A stretch of DNA of 64,000 bases. Source: Saprospiraceae bacterium. GTDB lineage: Bacteria > Bacteroidota > Bacteroidia > Chitinophagales > Saprospiraceae. The DNA is taken from NCBI GenBank assembly GCA_016716335.1, contig JADJWN010000014.1, positions 1 through 64,000 of the forward strand, in the 5' to 3' direction. How positions within the stretch are numbered: the stretch's first letter is position 1; every line of letters begins with the position of its first letter. Below the pieces are notes generated by a model. It did no database searches and was not told the origin of the DNA. It saw only the letters and a program-made list of their open reading frames with translations. The position numbers were made by a program, and so were the translations under genes. This document shows, in pieces, positions 1 through 9,641 of the stretch.

Positions 1-186
1 GCCAGCCTGTATCCAACTGTGAGCATGGACTGGAAGCATGAAGTACCCTACTATCAGGTCAGGGTAGGTGCATTTGAAAATAAAATCAAAATGATGCCCT
101 TTTTACTGGAAGTGCGTAAACAGTTTCCTTCGGCCACTCCGGTTCAGGACAATATCAGTAAGCGTACACTTGTCAACAGTAATTGA
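1..186 (+). CDS. C-terminal fragment of a SPOR-like domain protein (5' end outside window)
   Basis: An open frame enters from the left edge and stops at the TGA ending at 186; 61 residues are visible. The segment YYQVRVGAFENKIKM followed by a Phe/Leu-rich helix and a final short strand resembles the end of a SPOR (peptidoglycan-binding) repeat, where Y-x-V-Q-x-G-x-F is typical. Such proteins act in the periplasm near septal or lateral wall synthesis, which agrees with rodA lying 75 bases downstream on the same strand. The bulk of the protein is not visible, so the family call rests on one short motif. Confidence 0.5.
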   Translation, partial: ASLYPTVSMDWKHEVPYYQVRVGAFENKIKMMPFLLEVRKQFPSATPVQDNISKRTLVNSN

Positions 187-261
187 ACTTAAGGGGGCAA
201 TGCAATATATATTACCCGATTATTCACCGGAAGTAGTGGCATAAAAACAGAAGTCTAAGCA

Positions 262-1671
262 ATGGCAGCACTGCAAAACAGCAGAAACAGAGGTTTTGAC
301 TGGATTATGCTTACCGTATATTTCAGCCTGGTAGCTATAGGCTGGGCTATGTTGTATTCAGCCACTTATATTCCTGAGCAGCCATTTGCTTTCTTAAATA
401 TCAGTACTACCATCGGCTCTCAGACCGTATGGATTGTTATATCATTACTTGCCTTTGTCAGTGTGCTTACCTTAGACTGGAAGTTCTGGAATACTCTGGC
501 CTTTCCTGTGTATGCAGTAAGCCTTTTTATGCTGGTGTTGGTATTGATATTCGGCACAGAAATCAATGGATCAAAATCGTGGTTTTCGTTCGGAGTTTTT
601 TCTTTTCAGCCGTCTGAATGGGCAAAATTAGGTACAGCGCTGGCGTTATCAGGCTATCTGAGTTTTCTCAAAGTAAACCTTTCTGACCGTAAAACACTCC
701 TTACGGCCGTAGGTATCATTGTATTACCTGCTCTGTTGATTTTACTGCAGCCCGATATGGGTTCTGCCCTTGTATTTTTGTCCTTTTTCATACTATTGTA
801 CAGGAAGGGTTTATCTCCGGTGTATTTTATTATTGTATTTAGTTTTGCAGGAGCTTTTATTTTGTCTCTGATCTTTAGTCCTTGGAATGTTGCTGCGGGA
901 ATACTTACAGCTGCAGCCAGTATTTTATTATACTATTACTTCAATTCCATGCAAGGCATCATTCTGTCAGCGTTATTGACAGGGCTGCAGATTTTTTTAA
1001 TGATACAGGATGATGAGTGGGTGATTTTGTTGCCTTCCATGGCTGTATTGCTCGTAATGGGAGTCCTGCATATTGTAAAGAAAAATTTCAGTCTGGTTGG
1101 CCTCACCGTACCGGTAGTAGTGACTTTTATAGTATTTTCTTTTGGTTCGAGCTACGTCTTTGAAAAAGCACTGAAGCCGCATCAACAGGACAGAATCAAT
1201 GTGTGGCTGCGGCCGGAACTGTGCGATCCCAAAGGCTCATTGTACAATATTATTCAATCCAAACTTGCCATAGGTTCCGGAGGATTATTGGGTAAAGGCT
1301 ATCTGAAGGGTGAAATGACTAAACTGAATTATGTCCCAGCCCAAACCACAGATTTTATCTTTACCTCCATAGGTGAGGAGCAAGGCTTTGTGGGCAGCCT
1401 GGGAGTCATTGCGTTATACACCATATTTTTATTGCGGGGTGTGGTGATTGCAGAAAGGGCAAAACTGGAATTCATACGAAACTATGCTTACTGTATTGTA
1501 GGGATTTTTTTAGTCCATTTTACCATAAATATCGGTATGACCTTGGGTCTTATGCCGGTCATAGGTATTCCTTTACCCTTTTTGAGTAAGGGTGGATCCT
1601 CATTATTGGCTTTTTCGATTATGACCGCCATTCTTATCAAAATGGATATGGCAAGGTTCAGGTCAAATTAA
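262..1671 (+). CDS. rodA: Rod shape-determining protein RodA (SEDS peptidoglycan glycosyltransferase)
   Basis: Polytopic inner-membrane protein of 469 residues. SEDS proteins polymerise lipid II glycan strands; RodA does so in the elongasome with a class B PBP. The family signature is clear near the C terminus (about residues 425-460): NIGMTLGLMPVIGIPLPFLS followed by a GGSS turn, and GSKSWF / FQPSEWAKL near residues 103-122. The ATG at 262 precedes a short cytoplasmic stretch and the first membrane helix. It is longer than the usual 370-420 residues because of extra hydrophobic segments around residues 190-285, before the R-I-N-V-W-L motif. It lies 10 bases before tgt and probably shares a transcript with tgt and lptG. 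RodA rather than FtsW is inferred from motif details and from context. Confidence 0.93.
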   Translation: MAALQNSRNRGFDWIMLTVYFSLVAIGWAMLYSATYIPEQPFAFLNISTTIGSQTVWIVISLLAFVSVLTLDWKFWNTLAFPVYAVSLFMLVLVLIFGTEINGSKSWFSFGVFSFQPSEWAKLGTALALSGYLSFLKVNLSDRKTLLTAVGIIVLPALLILLQPDMGSALVFLSFFILLYRKGLSPVYFIIVFSFAGAFILSLIFSPWNVAAGILTAAASILLYYYFNSMQGIILSALLTGLQIFLMIQDDEWVILLPSMAVLLVMGVLHIVKKNFSLVGLTVPVVVTFIVFSFGSSYVFEKALKPHQQDRINVWLRPELCDPKGSLYNIIQSKLAIGSGGLLGKGYLKGEMTKLNYVPAQTTDFIFTSIGEEQGFVGSLGVIALYTIFLLRGVVIAERAKLEFIRNYAYCIVGIFLVHFTINIGMTLGLMPVIGIPLPFLSKGGSSLLAFSIMTAILIKMDMARFRSN

Positions 1672-1680
1672 TGTGAACAG

Positions 1681-2811
1681 ATGACTTTTGATATACAGCA
1701 GAATGATACAAAAAGCAAGGCAAGAGCAGGTGTGATACATACTGCCCATGGGGAAATAGCCACTCCGGTTTTTATGCCTGTAGGTACGCAGGGCACCGTC
1801 AAGGCATTGCATCAGCACGAACTGGCAGATCCTGTACATGCTCCCATAATCCTGGGCAATACCTATCACCTGTATCTTCGTCCCGGTACAGATATTTTGC
1901 AACAGGCCGGCGGACTTCATAAATTTATCCATTGGGACAGGGCAATACTTACCGACAGCGGAGGATATCAGGTGTACTCTCTGCAGGGTATGCGAAAAAT
2001 AAAGGAAGAAGGGGTAAAATTCCAATCCCACATTGACGGGTCCCGACACTTTTTTTCTCCTGAAAATGTAGTAGATATTCAGAGGCAGATCGGAGCGGAT
2101 ATCATAATGGCATTTGATGAATGTACTCCCTATCCATGTGACTACACTTATGCCGTAAAATCCATGCAACTGACACACCGGTGGCTGGCAAGATGTGTAA
2201 AGAGGTTTGGGGAGACAGACCCTTTATATGGTTATGAACAGACTTTTGCTCCGATTGTACAGGGAAGTACCTACAAGGATCTGAGGATAGAATCTGCCGA
2301 ATTTGTGGCTGCTATGGAATGCGAAATGAACGCTATCGGCGGGCTTTCTGTGGGTGAGCCCCATGAGGATATGTACGCTATGACGGAAATTGTATGCAAC
2401 ATACTGCCCGAAGACAAACCGAGATATCTCATGGGAGTGGGACTTCCCGAAAATATTCTGGAGAGTATAGCACGGGGCATAGATATGTTTGATTGTGTCC
2501 TGCCTACCCGCAATGCCCGACATGGCATATTATACACCTCCCGGGGTGTTATCCACATTAAAAATGCCAAATGGGAAACTGATTTTACGGCCATTGACCC
2601 TGAGAGTAATGCGGAGACGAGCCGCAAGCATACCCTTGCATATCTCAGACATTTATTTAAAGTGGGTGAAATACTGGCTCTCCAGATTGCAAGTATTCAG
2701 AATCTCACCTTCTTTACCCAACTTGTCAGGGAAGCCAGGGAGGCGATACTGCAGGATAATTATGCGGAATGGATGCAGCAGAAGCTTAGAATAATCACTA
2801 CACGTCTCTGA
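1681..2811 (+). CDS. tgt: tRNA-guanine transglycosylase (queuine tRNA-ribosyltransferase)
   Basis: 376 residues. Exchanges guanine 34 of GUN-anticodon tRNAs for preQ1 during queuosine synthesis. TIM-barrel motifs are intact: DSGGYQVYSL (about 97-106), the substrate-pocket segment GGLSVGEPHEDM, and MGVGLPENI followed by DMFDCVLPTRNARHG with the nucleophilic Asp. Oddity: the usual C-x-C-x2-C zinc knuckle after DPE is replaced by S-N-A-E-T-S (about 305-310), while the later histidine in YLRHL remains. From memory, flavobacterial homologues also lack these cysteines, so this may be a lineage trait. It starts 10 bases after rodA and ends 4 bases before lptG. Confidence 0.95.
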   Translation: MTFDIQQNDTKSKARAGVIHTAHGEIATPVFMPVGTQGTVKALHQHELADPVHAPIILGNTYHLYLRPGTDILQQAGGLHKFIHWDRAILTDSGGYQVYSLQGMRKIKEEGVKFQSHIDGSRHFFSPENVVDIQRQIGADIIMAFDECTPYPCDYTYAVKSMQLTHRWLARCVKRFGETDPLYGYEQTFAPIVQGSTYKDLRIESAEFVAAMECEMNAIGGLSVGEPHEDMYAMTEIVCNILPEDKPRYLMGVGLPENILESIARGIDMFDCVLPTRNARHGILYTSRGVIHIKNAKWETDFTAIDPESNAETSRKHTLAYLRHLFKVGEILALQIASIQNLTFFTQLVREAREAILQDNYAEWMQQKLRIITTRL

Positions 2812-2814
2812 ACT

Positions 2815-3904
2815 ATGTTGAAGATACTGGATCTTTATATTATCAAAAAATATCTCTCCACCTTCTTTTTTACCATGGTGCTGATCACTATGATAGCTAT
2901 GGCAATCAATTACTTTGAGCAGGTGGACAAATTTGTGGATAGCGGACTCAGTGCAGGTCAGATTTTCACCCAATACTACATACATTATATTCCCTGGATC
3001 AACGGATTGATGTGGCCATTGTTTTCCTTGCTTGCTGTCATTTTCTTTACCTCAAGGATGGCAAAAAATTCGGAGATCATCAGCATACTGTGTGCAGGGA
3101 GTCACATATACCCGATTGCTGAGGCCATTTTTGATTGCCGGCGGATTTTTGGCGGTAATACTATGGATAGGAATAAATTTTGTCATCCCCAATTCAAACA
3201 AGCATAAGAATGACTTTGAAGTGGCCTACATCAAATCATCGCTTAAAAGCAGTCTTAGCTACAATATTCATTTTTTTACCTCTCCGGATGAAAAAATTTA
3301 TATCCGAAATTATTCAGACAGGGACAGCACTGGAAGGACGTTCAGGCTGGACAGATTCAGAAACGGCGAACTGGTCTATTCCCTTAAAGCGAATAAAATA
3401 ACCTTCAAGCAGGCACCCAATACCTGGGAGATAGAAAATTATGAAATCCGTACCTTCGACTATCTGAATGAAACCCTGGTGATTGCTTCCAATGCAAAGC
3501 TGGATACTGTTTTCAATTTTGTGCCCGAGGATTTTACCCGCTATGCCAATCAAATTGAAATCATGACTACTTCGGCATTGCGGAAATTTCTGGAGTACGA
3601 GCAGGCCAAAGGGCTGGACTCCGGTAAAAAATACAGCGTGGAAATCAACCGCCGGAGTGCCGATCCTTTCACAATCATAATACTCACCATTATAGGTGTG
3701 GCCGTGGCATCCAGAAAAGTCAGAGGTGGGATGGGCCTGCACCTGGCAGTCGGCGTTATTCTGGGAGCCGCATTTGTGATTCTCTCCAGATTTTCCACCA
3801 CTTTCTCGACCAATTTATCCCTTTCGCCGGGTCTCGGAGTATGGATACCCAACATCATTTTCAGCCTGATAGCCGTCTATCTCGTAAAAACTGCCCAGAA
3901 ATGA
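2815..3904 (+). CDS. lptG: LptG/LptF (YjgP/YjgQ) family LPS export permease, one frameshift
   Basis: The N-terminal part (2815 to about 3100) reads LDLYIIKKYLSTFFFTMVLI with membrane helices and the SRMAKNSEII motif of the YjgP/YjgQ family. The frame then breaks, and family sequence resumes one frame later as VTYTRLLRPFLIAGG, a periplasmic beta-jellyroll-like domain, and three C-terminal helices to 3904. Removing one G from the GGG run at 3097-3099 joins both parts as ILCAGVTYTRL. Joined length is about 363 residues, normal for the family. The protein is an inner-membrane subunit that lifts LPS toward the LptB2FG-LptC bridge. It starts 3 bases after tgt. LptF and LptG cannot be separated with certainty from sequence alone. 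The break is probably an assembly error. Confidence 0.85.
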
Positions 3905-4026
3905 GAATTCATACTGATAACAATCGGCAATTGGATATATTCCGGAGTGAGATTGTATGAGTTACCATAATGCGAAGTTAAAAAAATTACGGGAAGCCAA
4001 AATGTAGGTTATTTGCCACTTTCCAT

Positions 4027-4034
4027 TATTTTTG
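4027..4034 (+). promoter_or_regulatory. Bacteroidota -7 box TATTTTTG upstream of dnaN
   Basis: TATTTTTG matches the Bacteroidota sigma-ABfr -7 consensus TAnnTTTG and lies 84 bases before the dnaN ATG, in the gap after lptG. A TTTG occurs at 4012-4015, but the spacer is only 11 bases instead of about 17-23, so the -33 element is not convincing. Confidence 0.4.
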
Positions 4035-4118
4035 TGACCGACTTTTAAAAAGATATCCGTGTGTTGCGAATAGTTTCTGGATATTCCGATACGCAGTTCA
4101 AAACAAATAATAAGAGCA

Positions 4119-5234
4119 ATGAAGTTTGAAGTTTCGTCATCCGAATTATTAAAACAACTCAACATATCCATTGGCGCCATCAATCCCAATCCGGTGCTGC
4201 CTATCATGGAAAACTTTTTATTTGATATCAGGGATAATGTGCTGACCATCACCTCTACCAATCTCGAGATAACCATTATCACGAGCCTGGATGTGACGGC
4301 AGACGAAAACGGCACCATAGCCATTCCCGCCAAAATCCTGCTCGAAACGCTCAAGGCACTTCCTGACCAGCCTATCATCATTACCGTAGATAAAGAGACC
4401 AATGGTATCAAAATTTCGTCTTCCTTCGGGATGTACCGCCTGGCCGGAAACGCACCCGATGATTTTCCGTCATCTCCGGTCGAAGACGATGTGGAGGCTA
4501 TCACAATCTCAGCCAGAAAACTGATAAAAGGAATATCCAATACCATCTTTGCTACCAGCAGTGATGAACTAAGACTGGCCATGACAGGCGTACTGATGCA
4601 GGTGGACTTCAATAAAATCAATTTTGTAGCTACTGATGCCCACAAATTAGTAAAATATACGGTAGCCAATCTGGATTCTGATATCGCCAAATCACTCATC
4701 ATACCTAAAAAAGGGCTCAGTCAGGTTAAGAACTCTCTGAGCGAAGAGGGTGATGTGCGCATCAGTTTCAACAAAACAAATGTGTTCTTTGCGTTTGGAC
4801 GTACCCGGATTATCTGCAGGCTCATAGACGCCAAATATCCGGATTACAATGCCGTAATACCGGTGGACAATCCTAATGTGGCTACCATCAACCGCAAGGA
4901 TTTTATGAATGCATTGCGTCGTATCTCAATATATGCCAACAAATCAACCAATCAGGTGATACTCAATATTTCTGAAAGAAGTATGACCATCTCGGCACAG
5001 GATCTCGACTTCTCCAATGAAGCTACCGAGCAGATGAACTGTACTTATGAAGGAGAGGCCATGACCATTGGTTTTAATGCCAAATTTCTGTCTGAAATGC
5101 TGGCTGTACTCGAGACAGATGAAATCAAACTTCAGATGTCTACACCTTCCAGAGCCGGTATCATCGTACCTACTGAGGAAGAAAGTGACGAAGCACTGCT
5201 CATGCTGGTAATGCCTGTCATGATGGGTAATTAA
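4119..5234 (+). CDS. dnaN: DNA polymerase III beta subunit (sliding clamp)
   Basis: 371 residues, the normal clamp length, starting MKFEVSSSELLKQL. It forms the dimeric ring that tethers DNA polymerase to DNA. Three clamp domains follow one another; typical segments are NPNPVLPIMENFLF (about 22-35), FVATDAHKLVKY (about 168-179), and the C-terminal LMLVMPVMMG, equivalent to the hydrophobic tail that closes the protein-binding cleft. The gene is first of a probable dnaN-nadD-porZ run, 9 bases before nadD. The 215-base gap after lptG carries a promoter-like box. A long antisense reading frame over this gene is a coding shadow. Confidence 0.96.
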   Translation: MKFEVSSSELLKQLNISIGAINPNPVLPIMENFLFDIRDNVLTITSTNLEITIITSLDVTADENGTIAIPAKILLETLKALPDQPIIITVDKETNGIKISSSFGMYRLAGNAPDDFPSSPVEDDVEAITISARKLIKGISNTIFATSSDELRLAMTGVLMQVDFNKINFVATDAHKLVKYTVANLDSDIAKSLIIPKKGLSQVKNSLSEEGDVRISFNKTNVFFAFGRTRIICRLIDAKYPDYNAVIPVDNPNVATINRKDFMNALRRISIYANKSTNQVILNISERSMTISAQDLDFSNEATEQMNCTYEGEAMTIGFNAKFLSEMLAVLETDEIKLQMSTPSRAGIIVPTEEESDEALLMLVMPVMMGN

Positions 5235-5243
5235 TTTACCGCA

Positions 5244-5816
5244 ATGAAAATCGGGCTTTTTTTCGGCTCCTTCAATCCTGTACACATTGGCCATATGATC
5301 ATCGCAGACCATATGGTGCAGAGTACAGATCTCAAACAGGTCTGGCTGGTTGTCAGTCCGCATAATCCGCTTAAGGCCAGACAATCATTAGCCAAAGATC
5401 ACGACAGACTTCATCTGGTAGAACTTGCCATCGGAGATAATCCCAATCTGAAAGCCTCCAATGTGGAGTTTGGACTGCCTGTACCTTCTTATACGGTAGA
5501 TACGCTTGCATATCTTGAAGAGAAATACCCGGATAAGGAGTTTTCGCTGATTATGGGAGCGGACAATCTGGACAGCATCGAAAAATGGAAAAACTTCAGG
5601 GTATTGCTCGAAAATTATGATATCTACATATACAACAGACCGGGATACAAACCTGAAAAATATACCGATCTACCCAATATCAGGATTGTAAATGCACCCT
5701 TGCTGGATATTTCTGCCACTTTCATCAGAGAACGTCTGAAAGCCGGGAAATCCGTGAGGTATCTGGTGCCCGACAAAGTATATGAGTATCTGCAATTTTC
5801 CAATATGTACAGATAA
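5244..5816 (+). CDS. nadD: Nicotinate-nucleotide adenylyltransferase
   Basis: 190 residues. Converts nicotinate mononucleotide and ATP to deamido-NAD. The nucleotidyltransferase signature GLFFGSFNPVHIGH (residues 4-17) holds the G-x-F-N-P-x-H-x-G-H motif. The C-terminal motif appears as ISATFIRERLKAGKSVRYLVP, where family members usually have I-S-[ST]-x-I-R. Length is normal. It follows dnaN by 9 bases on the same strand. With nadK (45.2-46.1 kb) it supplies two steps of NAD(P) synthesis in this window. Confidence 0.95.
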   Translation: MKIGLFFGSFNPVHIGHMIIADHMVQSTDLKQVWLVVSPHNPLKARQSLAKDHDRLHLVELAIGDNPNLKASNVEFGLPVPSYTVDTLAYLEEKYPDKEFSLIMGADNLDSIEKWKNFRVLLENYDIYIYNRPGYKPEKYTDLPNIRIVNAPLLDISATFIRERLKAGKSVRYLVPDKVYEYLQFSNMYR

Positions 5817-5935
5817 TGTCCAAATTTCAGTCTGGAAAGTGTTATTTTGGCATAGAATCCGGACAAAATCATTTGCTCTGAGAATATGATAAACCGATGA
5901 CGTTGCGTTGTATATGCTTAATCGCTGATTTTTCT

Positions 5936-8269
5936 ATGCAGATATTGAATCACTTTAAGTCCTGCCTTATATTTCTGCTTTTCCTCCTGACACTGTTGGG
6001 TGGATATGCACAAAGTAATATTGAAATAGGCAGCTGGAAATCCCATTTGTCCTACAGAGAAGGCAAGAGGGTGACCCAGTCAAAGGATAAAATCATCTAT
6101 GCGGCTGCATTGGGACTGATGATTATTGACAAAAATGATCTTTCCGTCAGTTTCATGTCCAAAGAAGATGGCCTGAATGATGTAAACATCAATGGATTGT
6201 ACTACGACAGATTCAACGAACAGTTGATTGTGGTCTATAATGATGCAGCGATTGATATTGTGAGAGGCAATGAGGTATTTTATATACCATTCATCAAGAC
6301 CAACAGCACCATAATAGGCAGTAGAAATGTCAATCACATACACATACGCGATGAAAATCTGGCCTACATTGCCACAGATTTCGGAGTGCTGGGGCTTGAT
6401 CTGAAACGACTGGAGTTTACCTTTACCACCTTTACAGATCTCAGAGTCAATACTCTGACAGTTTTCAATGGTTTTTTGTATGCAGGTACAGAGGAGGAGT
6501 TGTACAGAGTGCGTACCGGAGGAGTCAACCTTACGGATTTCGGACTTTGGAGTGCTATACCAAAAAACAACGGATTGCCAGCATCTTATGAGGTGGTAGC
6601 CAGCTCCACCTTCAATGGTCAGCTATACGTCACTACCGGCAGGGATTTGTACAGAAGCAGCGATGGAGTAAGTTTTGAAAAGCTGATTCAGTTTGAAGCG
6701 GGATTTGCCGCCAGATTTATGAGTGCTGAAGGTAAATCATTAATCACAGGGATACGGAATAATCAAAATACAAGCAAAATTCTTGTAACTGACACCAACG
6801 GAACAATCCGTGAAGGTGGTGCAGGATGTATCAACAGAGTGCTGGGTGGTATTGAAGACGAGAGAGGCCGTGTGTGGTATGCAGACGAATGGCGCACCAT
6901 AAGATATACACAGGATTACTTTACAGGGTGCAATCAGATAGAGTTCAATTCTCCTTTCAGCAATTCGGCAGGACAGATTACATTCTTCAGAGACCAGGCT
7001 ATTGTCGCAGCAGGCGGAGTCACTGAAGATTTCAACTATAATTTTACCGGTGCCGGAGTCTTTCAACTTACCGGAAATGAATGGATCAATTATAATAATC
7101 TCAGCCATCCCGTATTTCAGGAAAAAGATGTCATCAATGTGCAGGCGGTACAGTATCAGGCCACTACCAAAGATCTATACATCGGAAGTTATTGGAACGG
7201 TGTGCTGAGATTGAACCTTGAGAACGGGGAAAGCCAGCACTTCAATAAGGATAACAGTATTCTGAGGGGAGCAGTAGGTGATGAAGCCCGGACACGGATC
7301 AGTTTTTTGCAGTTGGACGATAAGCAGAATCTCTGGATGACCAATTATCTGTCATCCAGACCTTTAGTATTGAAAACCAAAGACAACCAGTGGTACAGTT
7401 ATGCATTGCCCGGCAATAACAATGCAGGCAGTATAGTCATAGACAGGTCCGGCAATAAGTGGATACCCTTGGTGACTACCGGCGGAGCAGTGGTCGTTTT
7501 CAATGAAAACAATACTCCCGAAAATACGGCTGACGACAGGGTGAGACTGATCAACCGGAACAACAGTCTGATCAGCGGCAATCGTGTCAATTGTGCCATG
7601 GTGGATCTGGACGGAGTGGTCTGGGTGGGCACTTCTTCAGGCCCTGTCGCCTTTGATACGGGCTGTAGCGATCCGTTTTCAGATAATTGCCGGGGAAGTA
7701 CAAGGACCGTGGTAGTGGATGGCATTCCTGCTCCTTTATTGAGAGATGAGGATGTGCTGAGCATGGCTGTGGATGGTGCCAACCGGAAATGGTTTGGTAC
7801 CCGAAACGGAATCTTTGTGCAATCCCCGGATGGCCTTACCTCTATTGCCAAATTTGACATAAACAATTCTCCCTTACTGGATAATGTCATCAAAGGGTTG
7901 TTTTTCAATGGTACTACGGGTGAGATGTTCATCGTGACCAATCTTGGCATACAAAGTTACCGGACAGCTACAACCACAGGTGGCAGGACACATGCTTCGG
8001 AGGTGTATGCCTTCCCCAATCCTGTCAGGCCTGATTACCATGGCACTATAGCCATCAAAGGCCTGGTGAGAGATGCCAATGTAAAAATTACAGATATCAA
8101 CGGGAGGTTGGTATATGAGACTAAGGCATTTGGCGGACAGGCGGTCTGGGACGGCAGGGATTATAATGGAGTACGGGCAGCTACCGGAGTATATCTGGTG
8201 TTCAGTGCCAATGAAAATACCAGTCTGGGCAAAGAAACACTCGTGACCAAAATCATGATGGTAAAATAA
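5936..8269 (+). CDS. porZ: Type IX secretion system surface component PorZ
   Basis: About 777 residues from the chosen ATG at 5936, which gives a compact signal peptide ending GGYAQ. An in-frame ATG at 5897 would add 13 residues ahead of it and is less likely. The mature start IEIGSWKSHLSYREG, then two seven-bladed propeller-like regions with repeats such as D-x-x-G-x-x-W-x-G-T (for example VWVGTSSGPVAFD and KWFGTRNGIFV), match PorZ. Residues from about 690 form a T9SS sorting-type domain: FPNPVRP, VKITDINGRLVYE, GVYLV. In Porphyromonas, PorZ is part of the surface attachment complex that handles A-LPS. It follows nadD with a 119-base gap. Named from architecture and motif memory. Confidence 0.88.
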   Translation: MQILNHFKSCLIFLLFLLTLLGGYAQSNIEIGSWKSHLSYREGKRVTQSKDKIIYAAALGLMIIDKNDLSVSFMSKEDGLNDVNINGLYYDRFNEQLIVVYNDAAIDIVRGNEVFYIPFIKTNSTIIGSRNVNHIHIRDENLAYIATDFGVLGLDLKRLEFTFTTFTDLRVNTLTVFNGFLYAGTEEELYRVRTGGVNLTDFGLWSAIPKNNGLPASYEVVASSTFNGQLYVTTGRDLYRSSDGVSFEKLIQFEAGFAARFMSAEGKSLITGIRNNQNTSKILVTDTNGTIREGGAGCINRVLGGIEDERGRVWYADEWRTIRYTQDYFTGCNQIEFNSPFSNSAGQITFFRDQAIVAAGGVTEDFNYNFTGAGVFQLTGNEWINYNNLSHPVFQEKDVINVQAVQYQATTKDLYIGSYWNGVLRLNLENGESQHFNKDNSILRGAVGDEARTRISFLQLDDKQNLWMTNYLSSRPLVLKTKDNQWYSYALPGNNNAGSIVIDRSGNKWIPLVTTGGAVVVFNENNTPENTADDRVRLINRNNSLISGNRVNCAMVDLDGVVWVGTSSGPVAFDTGCSDPFSDNCRGSTRTVVVDGIPAPLLRDEDVLSMAVDGANRKWFGTRNGIFVQSPDGLTSIAKFDINNSPLLDNVIKGLFFNGTTGEMFIVTNLGIQSYRTATTTGGRTHASEVYAFPNPVRPDYHGTIAIKGLVRDANVKITDINGRLVYETKAFGGQAVWDGRDYNGVRAATGVYLVFSANENTSLGKETLVTKIMMVK

Positions 8270-8292
8270 TTGATTGGGATGGAATATAATGT

Positions 8293-9431
8293 TTAAACCA
8301 CCCCGGCAAATTTGTGCATGACCTCCACGTAATAAGATTCATACAAGGGTAATATCTGCCTGATATCAAAATCCGTCGATCGGTCGAAAGCCTGTTTTTT
8401 GAATTTTTCCAGTTTTCAGGATCCGACAACAATTCTATGGTTCGGGCAGCCATACATTCGATATCCCCGACCTTGCACATATATCCGGTATAGCCGTCAA
8501 TATTCACCTCCGGGATACCTCCGGCGTTGGAGGATATCACAGGCACCTGGCAAGCCATAGCTTCCAGAGCAGCAAGACCGAAACTTTCATTTTCAGAGGG
8601 CAGCAGGAACAGGTCAGAGATGGCGAGTATTTCTTCTATGGCTTCCTGCTTTCCGAGAAACCGGATCTCATCACACAGGCCAAGGCTTCTGCACAGGTCT
8701 TCCATATTTTTCCTTTCCGGACCGTCACCGATCAGCAGCAGCTTTGACGGTACCTGCTGTATCACTTTTTCGAAAACCCGGATGACATCCTCGACCCGTT
8801 TTACCTTTCTGAAATTGGAGGTGTGTGTGAGAATGAATTCACCCTGAGGTGCAATGGCTTTTTTAAAATGGTCTTTATTGGTTTTCCTGAATCGGGTAAA
8901 GTCGATAAAATTATGAATGACCCGGATATCCCTTTTAATGTTGAAGGTTTCGATGGTTTCAGCCCGGAGTTGCTCTGATACAGTAGTGACACCATCCGAC
9001 TGGTTGATACTGAATTCCACCACAGGTTTGAACGATGGATCTGTGCCAACCAATGTGATATCTGTACCGTGCAGGGTAGTTATGACCGGCAGATGTATTC
9101 CTTTGGAGGCCAGTATCTGCTTGGACATAAAAGCTACGGCAGCATGAGGAATGGCATAATGGACATGGAGCAACTCAATGCCTTCAAATCTGACTACATC
9201 CACTATCTTACTGGTCAGGGCTGTTTCGTAGGGTGCATACTCAAACAGCGGGTACTCCATGGCATTGACTTCATGAAAATACACGTTGGTATGAAAGGAT
9301 GTGAGCCTCACCGGCCTTTTGTAGGTGATGAAGTGCACATCATGTCCTTTATCAGCCAGGCCCAGACCCAGTTCTGTGGCTACCACACCACTACCTCCGA
9401 AAGTCGGGTAACAGACGATGCCTATTTTCAT
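8293..9431 (-). CDS. bshA: N-acetyl-alpha-D-glucosaminyl L-malate synthase BshA, one frameshift near the 3' end
   Basis: GT4 glycosyltransferase that joins GlcNAc to L-malate, the first step of bacillithiol synthesis. Start chosen at MKIGIVCYPTFGGSGVVATE (ATG at 9431), the invariant BshA N terminus; an upstream ATG adds an unlikely hydrophobic extension. Other signatures are HVHYAIPHA and the GT4 E-x7-E motif in SENESFGLAALEA. The frame breaks in the T run at 8404-8408 (plus strand). Adding one base restores WKKFKKQAFDR and an ending HKFAGVV with a stop at 8293, giving about 380 residues. Without the repair the tail is meaningless and ends at 8253. It is convergent with porZ. Confidence 0.92.
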
Positions 9432-9592
9432 TATACGATCTTGTAAGAGTATTGTAAAACAAAGGAAGGTGAAAAAAGTTAGCATATGCTTTCTGATCAT
9501 GTTTAAGTGGTAATATATTCACAGGACAGGTATAAGCATATGTTTGAGTCCCGACCCGGGGCAGAACTCCTGCTATTATCCGGTGAAAATTG

Positions 9593-9600
9593 TACTTTTG
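9593..9600 (+). promoter_or_regulatory. Promoter -7 box TACTTTTG before rsmI
   Basis: TACTTTTG fits TAnnTTTG and lies 41 bases upstream of the rsmI start, in the 210-base divergent gap between bshA and rsmI. No good -33 TTTG is present at the right spacing. Confidence 0.42.
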
Positions 9601-9641
9601 TCACCTGAAAGTTTTAAGGCGCAGTACTCATTATCGGCAGT

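Noticed and set aside
3962..4702. 246-codon minus-strand reading frame over dnaN
   Set aside because: It lies antisense to the well-supported sliding-clamp gene, is rich in Ser and Leu as expected for a shadow frame, and matches no family.
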